From: Ochrobactrum sp. RH2CCR150
Lineage (GTDB): Bacteria > Pseudomonadota > Alphaproteobacteria > Rhizobiales > Rhizobiaceae
Assembly: GCA_014138095.1 (NCBI GenBank)
Contig: JACGXE010000001.1
Span: 434,001 to 498,000, forward strand
Length of the DNA stretch: 64,000 nucleotides
Direction of reading: 5' to 3'
The notes beneath the pieces were generated by a model. That model was not told the DNA's origin. It saw only the letters and a list, made by a program, of their open reading frames with translations, and did not search any database. The translations under genes and the position numbers were made by a program. Below are positions 55,708-64,000 of the stretch, piece by piece; position 1 is the stretch's first letter; each line of letters begins with the position of its first letter.

Positions 55708-55712
55708 AGCGC

Positions 55713-55748
55713 ATTATAACTGGTAAAATTGATTTTGACAGTTATAAT
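55713..55748. promoter_or_regulatory. Perfect inverted repeat and divergent promoters between CGNR regulator and permease
   Basis: ATTATAACTG (55713-55722) and CAGTTATAAT (55739-55748) are perfect 10-base arms, 16 bases apart. Each arm contains a TATAAT. For the plus strand, TTGACA (55735-55740), 16 bases, then TATAGC (55757-55762) resembles a promoter; for the minus strand, TATAAT at 55718-55713 is a good -10. A bound dimer would cover both promoters. Confidence 0.7.
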
Positions 55749-55774
55749 CTGACCAGTATAGCGAGGGCGTATCC

Positions 55775-56671
55775 ATGGCCTACCTCTTGCAGCAATTCGC
55801 CAATGCGGTGCCGCTGGCGGCAACCTATGCCATGCTGGCATTCGGCTATGCGCTGAGCTTCGCCGTCCTGAAGCGCGCAGATATCAGCTATGGCGCGCTG
55901 GTGGCCTTTTCCGGCCAGCTTCTTCTCATCTTCACGGCGTTTGGCTGGAGCAGGCTCTGGCTGGTTCTGCCTGCCGCGATTGGCATCGGTATAGCCGGGG
56001 CGCTGTTTTACACGCTTGCTGCCGGAGCGGTGATTGCGGGTCTCGTCATGCGACCGCTCAGTCGGGCGTCGCCCAATATGGCAATGGTGGCGGCACTGGG
56101 CGTGGCCGTGGTGTTGATGGAAAGCGTTCGTCTTGCCGCCGGATCGCGAAACCTCTGGCTGCCGCCCTTGTTGCAGGACAGGGTCACCTTCTGGGGGGAG
56201 GGCGACAAGGCGGTCGTGCTGACCACGATGCAGATCATCAACACGCTTGTGATGGCTTCCATTGTGCTGATCGGCAGCTTCGCCTTGCAGCGCACCCGTT
56301 TTGGCCGCAACTGGCGTGCGGTCCGCGACGATGTGCTGGCGGCTCAGCTTTGCGGGGTCAATGCAGGGCGGGTCTTCCTTGCCGCCTATATGGGCGCGGT
56401 GCTGATTGCCGCCCTGTCCGGTATTTTGATGACCGCCTATTACGGCACGATGAGTTCCGGCGATGGGCTGTTGCTTGGCCTCAAGATATTGATGATTGGC
56501 GCTGTGGGCGGCTATTTCTCACCGCTTGCTTCGGCAGGCGGTGCGGCCCTGCTGGCATTTGTCGAAACATTCTGGACAGCCTTCGCGCCGCTGGTCTGGC
56601 GCGAACCGGCAATATTCGCATTGCTGGTCTTTCTCCTGAGCGTCAGCCGTCGTGAAAGTCTTTCACCCTGA
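55775..56671 (+). CDS. LivH-type ABC transporter permease, orphan
   Basis: 298 residues with about eight hydrophobic segments. The fold and segments such as LAFGYALSFAVLKRADISYGALVAFSGQ and TRFGRNWRAVRDD fit branched-chain amino acid (LivH/BPD_transp_2) permeases. No ATPase, second permease (LivM) or binding protein is adjacent, which is unusual for this class. It could supply another importer in trans or be a remnant. It is divergent from the CGNR regulator and likely controlled by it. Confidence 0.85.
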   Translation: MAYLLQQFANAVPLAATYAMLAFGYALSFAVLKRADISYGALVAFSGQLLLIFTAFGWSRLWLVLPAAIGIGIAGALFYTLAAGAVIAGLVMRPLSRASPNMAMVAALGVAVVLMESVRLAAGSRNLWLPPLLQDRVTFWGEGDKAVVLTTMQIINTLVMASIVLIGSFALQRTRFGRNWRAVRDDVLAAQLCGVNAGRVFLAAYMGAVLIAALSGILMTAYYGTMSSGDGLLLGLKILMIGAVGGYFSPLASAGGAALLAFVETFWTAFAPLVWREPAIFALLVFLLSVSRRESLSP

Positions 56672-56776
56672 CAAAGGCCTTCAATTTGCGGTAATCACTC
56701 GCGAATTGGGTTTCCAGCGGGGAACGCTGGTTGTAGTGTGCCGTCAGTTTACGTTACGACTCGTCAGGAAATTTTC

Positions 56777-58186
56777 ATGTCCCCGGAAACGTCTAAGCAA
56801 TCGCTCGACAAAGTACTCAGCCACCTCGACGCCAATCTTGATAACAGCCTCGGACGCCTGTTCGAACTGCTGCGGATCAAGTCGATTTCGACCGACCCGG
56901 CTTACAAGGCCGATTGCCGCAAGGCTGCGGAATGGCTCGTGACCGATCTGAAGTCGATTGGCTTTGACGCCAGCGTGCGCGACACGCCGGGCCATCCGAT
57001 GGTGGTTGCGCATCATGACGGCGCAACGCCCGATGCGCCACATGTGCTCTTCTACGGTCATTATGATGTGCAGCCGGTCGACCCGCTCAACCTGTGGGAA
57101 AACGATCCCTTCGATCCTGCGATCAAGGATGTGGGCAACGGTCGCAAGATCCTGACCGGTCGCGGCACGTCCGACGACAAGGGCCAGTTGATGACCTTTG
57201 TGGAAGCCTGCCGCGCTTATAAGGCGATCAATGGCAATCTGCCCGTCAAGGTGACGCTGCTGTTCGAAGGCGAGGAAGAATCCGGTTCACCGTCGCTGAA
57301 GCCGTTCCTCGATGCAAACAAGGCGGAACTGAAGGCCGATGTGGCGCTGGTCTGCGACACGTCCATGTGGGACACGGAAACCCCTGCCATCAGCGTCGGG
57401 CTGCGCGGTCTGGTTGGCGAGGAAATCGTCATCAAGGCTGCCGACCGCGATCTGCATTCGGGCTTTTTCGGTGGTGCTGCGGCCAATCCGATCCATATTC
57501 TCAGCAAGATTCTGGCCGACCTGCACGACGAAACCGGACGCGTCACCGTTCCGGGCTTCTATGAAGGCGTCGAAGAAACCCCGTCGCAAATCCTGCAATC
57601 CTGGGAAGGTCTCGGTCGCACGGCGGAGAACTTCCTCGGTCCTATCGGTCTTTCCATTCCGTCCGGCGAAAAGGGCCGCAGCGTTTTGGAACTGACCTGG
57701 GCGCGCCCGACGGCGGAAGTGAACGGCATTATCGGCGGTTACACCGGCGAAGGCTTCAAGACCGTTATCGCAGCGCAAGCCTCGGCAAAGGTCTCGTTCC
57801 GTCTCGTCCACAAACAGGACCCGGCAAAAATCCGCGAAGCCTTCCGCGCTTTCGTGCAGGAACGTCTTCCAGCCGATTGCTCGGTGGAGTTCCACCCGCA
57901 TGGCGGTTCGCCTGCAATCCAGCTGCCTTATGATTCACCGCTGGTTTCCAAGGCCAAGGACGCTCTGTCCGACGAATGGCCGAAGCCAGCCGTGTTGATC
58001 GCCATGGGCGGCTCGATCCCGATTGTCGGCGATTTCGACACGTTCCTCGGCATGGAATCGCTTCTCGTCGGCTTCGGTCTCGAAGATGACCGCATCCATT
58101 CGCCCAACGAAAAATACGAGCTGAATTCCTTCCACAAAGGTCAACGCTCTTGGGCTCGCATTATGGCGGCGATCGCCGCCAAGTAA
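56777..58186 (+). CDS. M20-family metallopeptidase (dipeptidase)
   Basis: 469 residues from the ATG at 56777 (AGGAA upstream; the frame is open 13 codons further). Zinc ligands are visible in YGHYDVQPVDP (His95, Asp97), followed by GRGTSDDKG and EGEEESGSPSL. The dimerisation insert (RDLHSGFFGGAAANPIH) is typical of the CNDP/dipeptidase branch of M20. It probably hydrolyses dipeptides in the cytoplasm; the substrate is unproven. Confidence 0.93.
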   Translation: MSPETSKQSLDKVLSHLDANLDNSLGRLFELLRIKSISTDPAYKADCRKAAEWLVTDLKSIGFDASVRDTPGHPMVVAHHDGATPDAPHVLFYGHYDVQPVDPLNLWENDPFDPAIKDVGNGRKILTGRGTSDDKGQLMTFVEACRAYKAINGNLPVKVTLLFEGEEESGSPSLKPFLDANKAELKADVALVCDTSMWDTETPAISVGLRGLVGEEIVIKAADRDLHSGFFGGAAANPIHILSKILADLHDETGRVTVPGFYEGVEETPSQILQSWEGLGRTAENFLGPIGLSIPSGEKGRSVLELTWARPTAEVNGIIGGYTGEGFKTVIAAQASAKVSFRLVHKQDPAKIREAFRAFVQERLPADCSVEFHPHGGSPAIQLPYDSPLVSKAKDALSDEWPKPAVLIAMGGSIPIVGDFDTFLGMESLLVGFGLEDDRIHSPNEKYELNSFHKGQRSWARIMAAIAAK

Positions 58187-58230
58187 GGCCCGCATTACGG
58201 CGGCAATTGCCGCGAAACAAGGACAACTGA

Positions 58231-58848
58231 ATGACCATCCGTTTTCATAAAAACGATCTGCCGAACCTCGATCACTATCAGGTGGATGCGGTCGCCATCG
58301 ATACCGAGACGCTGGGGCTGAACCCGCATCGCGACCGGCTCTGCGTGGTGCAGATTTCACCGGGCGACGGCACGGCAGACGTGATCCAGATTGAAGCCGG
58401 CCAGAAGAAGGCTCCCAATCTGGTCAAGCTTCTGAAAGATCGCTCGATCACCAAGATCTTCCATTTCGGCCGGTTCGATCTGGCGGTGCTGGCCCATGCT
58501 TTCGGCACCATGCCGCAGCCGGTCTTCTGCACCAAGATCGCATCGAAACTCACCCGCACCTATACGGACCGTCACGGTCTCAAGGAACTGTGCAACGAGC
58601 TTCTGGATGTTTCGATCTCCAAGCAGCAGCAGTCATCCGACTGGGCTGCGGAAATCCTCTCGCAGGCGCAGCTCGAATATGCCGCTTCCGACGTGCTCTA
58701 TCTGCATCGCCTGAAGGCTGTTCTGGAACAGCGTCTAGAGCGTGATGGCCGCGCGAAACAGGCTGAAGCCTGCTTCAAGTTCCTGCCAACCCGTTCGGAA
58801 CTTGATCTGATGGGCTGGCCGGAAGAGGATATTTTCGCGCATAGCTAA
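58231..58848 (+). CDS. RNase D-like 3'-5' exonuclease
   Basis: 205 residues, a single DEDDy exonuclease domain without the HRDC domains of full-length RNase D. The metal-binding motifs are IDTETLGL (Asp24, Glu26), FHFGRFDLAVL and YAASDVLYL. It probably trims RNA 3' ends. It lies 44 bases after the peptidase gene and could share its transcript. A strong AAGGACAACTGA stretch precedes the ATG. Confidence 0.93.
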   Translation: MTIRFHKNDLPNLDHYQVDAVAIDTETLGLNPHRDRLCVVQISPGDGTADVIQIEAGQKKAPNLVKLLKDRSITKIFHFGRFDLAVLAHAFGTMPQPVFCTKIASKLTRTYTDRHGLKELCNELLDVSISKQQQSSDWAAEILSQAQLEYAASDVLYLHRLKAVLEQRLERDGRAKQAEACFKFLPTRSELDLMGWPEEDIFAHS

Positions 58849-58873
58849 GGCTTGGTGCGAATATTGTGTCCCA

Positions 58874-59986
58874 TCAAACGGCGGCTGTGGCCGCCGTTTT
58901 CCTTTGCGGCGCCTGATCAATGTAAGCCCATGCCGGGCGGCGGAACAGAAACTGCCCATAGCCGGTCCATTGAATAAGACCATAAAGAATGACTGGCCCG
59001 ATCACGCCGGATGCGGTGGTCAAAAGCGATACCGTGCCGATATCGATGAAACCAAGTTTCAGCAGCACCGTGCGTGCAATGGCCATCGGCAGGAAGAAGG
59101 CCAGATAGATCACAATCGAATGCGCGCCGAGCCAGCTCAGGGCGCGATGCAGCCAGTTTCGCGCGGGCATCAGGCTTAAGAGCGAGGAGATCGAAATGAT
59201 CGCCAGCGCGCCGACCAGTCCCAGCAGAAGTGAAATGACGGGCAGATCGCTGACAGCGCCGCGTCCGTTCAAAAGATCGCTGGCGGGAGCGATCAGCGAT
59301 GCGAGGCTTTCCGGCACCGGCATGAAAACAAGCTTGTATTCGACAAGGGCCCAGACGAGCAGCCCCGCAACGCCGACGAGCGGGCGCTGGCGCAGCCAGT
59401 CGGCGATCTTGAAGATGGCCGGTGCAAAGGCATAGCCTGCGAAGAAATAAACGAAACGCGAGCAGAATTCGTCAATCATCACCCAGCCCGTATGCACGGG
59501 CAGGATTTCCAGCACGGCCAGCACCGTAAAGGTCACGCCCACCGGCACACGCTTCAAAAGCCGCGTCGCAACAAAGAAGACAGGCAGGATATAGATGAAC
59601 CACAGTGTCCCGAACGGCTCAAGGAAAGCCATGAGATAGGCCTGCACCACGCCCGCAATACCGGCTTCACTGGCAATGCCTGGCGCCTTGAAAGCAAACT
59701 GGATGGTGAGCCACAGAATGTAGAAATAGAGGAAGTGTACGACCTTGCGGTCGAGATAGCGCCGCCATGGCCGGTCGATGACAAGGCTGAGAAACAGCCC
59801 TGAAATCATGAAGAAATCCGGCATGCGAAATGGTTTTGCGAAGGCGACCACATAATGCATCCAGCCTTCTGCGCCGGCTGCCTTCTCGACACCCAGTGTC
59901 GAATGCATCATGACAACGAAGATAATACAGATGCCCTTGGCAATATCGACCCAGTCGATCCGTTCGCTGCCGCTCGCTATCCGCAT
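58874..59986 (-). CDS. Acyltransferase-3 family membrane protein
   Basis: 370 residues with about ten hydrophobic segments. The opening RIDWVDIAKGICIIFVVMMHSTLG, with the conserved Asp and His, and FFMISGLFLS are typical of the acyltransferase-3 family, which O-acetylates or succinylates surface sugars such as O-antigen, exopolysaccharide or Nod factor. The target is unknown. It converges on the RNase D-like gene. Confidence 0.9.
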   Translation of the reverse strand: MRIASGSERIDWVDIAKGICIIFVVMMHSTLGVEKAAGAEGWMHYVVAFAKPFRMPDFFMISGLFLSLVIDRPWRRYLDRKVVHFLYFYILWLTIQFAFKAPGIASEAGIAGVVQAYLMAFLEPFGTLWFIYILPVFFVATRLLKRVPVGVTFTVLAVLEILPVHTGWVMIDEFCSRFVYFFAGYAFAPAIFKIADWLRQRPLVGVAGLLVWALVEYKLVFMPVPESLASLIAPASDLLNGRGAVSDLPVISLLLGLVGALAIISISSLLSLMPARNWLHRALSWLGAHSIVIYLAFFLPMAIARTVLLKLGFIDIGTVSLLTTASGVIGPVILYGLIQWTGYGQFLFRRPAWAYIDQAPQRKTAATAAV

Positions 59987-60235
59987 ATCTGTCTCCCACC
60001 CAATTAAGCCCGGCTTTCTATAGCCTGATTAGCGCGCGATTAATATAGCGTGCAGGTCTCGCGGCCTTTCTGGCGGATATTGCCCGTTTTTTAACTATAA
60101 GACGGGGTTTCACGGCTTCGTGTACGGCATTTTGCAGATTTCTCTTGCTGTGGCCCTGCTGCTACAGACTTTCGTGAGCAATTGCTTATATTAGGGTCAA
60201 GCTTGGTTCAGTAAATTTCCTTCAGGAGGTTCATT

Positions 60236-60922
60236 ATGAAGCTCAAGGCGCTTCTTCTCGCATCCACCGTCGCCCTCGTTGCTGCCACCGGCGCAAAGGC
60301 TGCTGACGCGGTTATCGAACAAGAGCCAGCACCCGTTGTCGTTGCTCCGACATTCACCTGGAACGGCGCTTACATCGGTGGCCAGGTTGGCTACGGCTGG
60401 GGCAAGGCCGACTTCAGCGGTGACGTTTTCACCAATGACAGCGTGAAGCCAGATGGTTTCCTCGGCGGTCTCTATGCCGGTTACAACTTCGATCTGGGCA
60501 ACAATGTTGTTCTCGGTATCGACGGTGACATCACGTATAACGACCTGTCGAAGGGTATCCGCGTTTTTGACGGCGACCTCGAGGTTGGTTCGTTTGAAAA
60601 CAAGCTGCGCTGGTCGGGTGCCGTTCGTGCCCGCGCTGGCTACGCATTTGACCGCTTCCTGCCTTACATCGCTGGCGGTGTGGCATTCGGCGATGTCAAG
60701 AACAGCGGCTCGATCGATGGCATCGGCTTCTCTGAAAGCAAGACGCTTACGGGTTGGACCGTTGGTGGCGGTGTGGACTATGCCGCAACCGACAATCTGA
60801 TCGTCCGTCTTGAATATCGCTACACCGATTACGGCGATAAGAACATCGACTTCGGTGGCCTGAGCGTCAAGAACGACTTCAAGACCAACGAAGTTCGTCT
60901 GGGCGTTGCCTACAAGTTCTGA
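60236..60922 (+). CDS. Outer membrane beta-barrel protein, Omp25/Omp31 family
   Basis: 228 residues with a signal peptide of about 22 residues (ending AKA). The mature protein starts with acidic and Pro/Val-rich residues, then WNGAYIGGQVGYGWG, the opening beta-strand of the Omp25/Omp31 family, and ends in a C-terminal VAYKF, whose terminal phenylalanine is the outer-membrane insertion signal. Eight strands are expected. Position next to gyrB suggests the Omp25b/Omp25c branch of Brucella. AGGAGG precedes the ATG, and a strong terminator follows, consistent with high expression. Confidence 0.93.
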   Translation: MKLKALLLASTVALVAATGAKAADAVIEQEPAPVVVAPTFTWNGAYIGGQVGYGWGKADFSGDVFTNDSVKPDGFLGGLYAGYNFDLGNNVVLGIDGDITYNDLSKGIRVFDGDLEVGSFENKLRWSGAVRARAGYAFDRFLPYIAGGVAFGDVKNSGSIDGIGFSESKTLTGWTVGGGVDYAATDNLIVRLEYRYTDYGDKNIDFGGLSVKNDFKTNEVRLGVAYKF

Positions 60923-60945
60923 TCCTTCATTGAAGGATTGCATGA

Positions 60946-60977
60946 GAAAGGCCCCGCAATGCGGGGCCTTTCTTTTT
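60946..60977 (+). terminator. Intrinsic terminator of the outer membrane protein gene
   Basis: GAAAGGCCCCGC (60946-60957) pairs with GCGGGGCCTTTC (60961-60972) around three bases, followed by five Ts. Confidence 0.93.
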
Positions 60978-61016
60978 GTCGCTGCTAATCCGCCGGTTCC
61001 CAAATAGCGGACAAAT

Positions 61017-61046
61017 AAAAAGGCCTCTGCGAACAGAGGCCTTTTT
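61017..61046 (-). terminator. Intrinsic terminator of gyrB
   Basis: AAAAAGGCCTCTG (61017-61029) pairs with CAGAGGCCTTTTT (61034-61046) around CGAA. The A/T runs on both sides allow it to work in either direction, backing up the neighbouring terminator. Confidence 0.93.
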
Positions 61047-61065
61047 GTAACGGCGCAGAACTGGA

Positions 61066-63585
<2,520 letters not shown>

Positions 63586-63606
63586 TCACACGACAAACAT
63601 GGCTTT

Positions 63607-63635
63607 AATATAGGCGCTAACGGCATATTTTCCAA
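63607..63635 (-). promoter_or_regulatory. Likely gyrB promoter
   Basis: On the minus strand TTGGAA, 17 bases, TATATT. It would start transcription about 90 bases upstream of the gyrB ATG. The leader then contains the perfect 14-base palindrome GCTGCAATTGCAGC (63554-63567). Confidence 0.6.
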
Positions 63636-63776
63636 ATTTCACGCGCAAATTTACCGGGGATTCCGGTCGTTTGAGCGCATCTCTGCTGCATATCGCGAAA
63701 CGGACTGCGGATCGGCTTCTGGAAGCGCCACAATTACCCCTTATATGTCATAAAACAACGGTATTTGGAGCGCCCG

Positions 63777-64000
63777 ATGGAAACTGCGACGATGATGCGG
63801 GAAGCACTTGAACCCTTTGTGCCGCCAGCGCCGCGTCCGCGCGAAAAGCCGGTCGGTCGTTTCGAGATGATGCGTGTTGTTTACAAGAACCCGCTCGAGC
63901 TGTGGGGTGAACCATCCTACAATGAACGGTGGATTTCCGTCAGCTGGTTCGGCCTCAAGACCATCATCGCCAACGATCCCGGATTGATCCGCCACGTGCT
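63777..64000 (+). CDS. Cytochrome P450 (N-terminal fragment, cut by window edge)
   Basis: Seventy-four codons are visible from the ATG at 63777, which has GGAG six bases upstream. The protein has a proline-rich start (PFVPPAPRPREKP), then RVVYKNPLELWGEPSYNERW and IIANDPGLIRHVL. This order (proline-rich hinge, then the A-helix region NPLELW, then the short strand before DP-x-x-IRHVL) matches cytochrome P450 N-termini. The haem-binding cysteine lies outside the window, so the assignment rests on the N-terminus only. Confidence 0.72.
   Translation, partial: METATMMREALEPFVPPAPRPREKPVGRFEMMRVVYKNPLELWGEPSYNERWISVSWFGLKTIIANDPGLIRHV

Overview
The window is a chromosomal segment of a Brucellaceae bacterium (Brucella, including the former Ochrobactrum), order Rhizobiales. 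The evidence is the gene set: an 8.7 kb cyclic beta-1,2-glucan synthase, an Omp25/Omp31-type outer membrane protein, an IalB-family protein, DUF1223/DUF2794/DUF930 proteins, an alphaproteobacterial SOS box (GTTC-N7-GTTC), Rhizobiales-type intergenic palindromes and a Brucella-like AGGGCAGT octamer. G+C is high almost throughout. No rRNA, tRNA, insertion sequence, prophage or CRISPR array was seen. Most of the window is conserved housekeeping DNA.

Layout. 1-5.1 kb: SOS mutagenesis genes imuA and imuB (imuB runs off the left edge), argG, a LysE-type exporter, a small membrane protein and rlmN. 5.4-9.7 kb: an IalB-family protein, two facing arrays of 8-base repeats, a YkvA protein, an orphan protein with NlpC/P60-like features, phhB, a low-molecular-weight phosphatase whose 3' end overlaps thpR on the other strand, and a secreted arylesterase. 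9.8-16.5 kb: the ybbA-ybbP ABC system, a Bax-inhibitor-1 protein, an acetyltransferase, DUF2794 and DUF1223. 16.7-22.7 kb: acnA, divergent from the cytochrome c maturation operon ccmA-B-C-D-G. 22.8-23.7 kb: one A+T-rich gene of foreign appearance. 23.8-28.9 kb: ilvD, a J-domain-like protein with a single-domain response regulator, a stand-alone Lrp/AsnC ligand domain, DUF930 and YdcF.

29-33 kb: a complete sulfate/thiosulfate importer (binding protein, cysT, cysW, cysA). 33.6-42.2 kb: the glucan synthase. 42.4-46.5 kb: pncB, a PhzF protein, a PfkB sugar kinase and an SDR oxidoreductase. 46.6-54.2 kb: a class A penicillin-binding protein, a DEAD-box helicase with a repeat-rich tail, and polA. 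54.6-56.7 kb: a lipoprotein and a CGNR zinc-finger regulator, divergent from an orphan LivH-type permease across a perfect inverted repeat. 56.8-64 kb: an M20 peptidase, an RNase D-like exonuclease, an acyltransferase, the outer membrane protein, gyrB, and the start of a cytochrome P450 gene at the right edge.

The least explained parts are the A+T-rich gene at 22.8 kb, the NlpC/P60-like orphan at 6.9 kb, the octamer arrays, a 44-base palindromic element bounded by a 13-base direct repeat behind ccmB, and several structured intergenic stretches. No multi-gene novel defence or mobile system could be supported.
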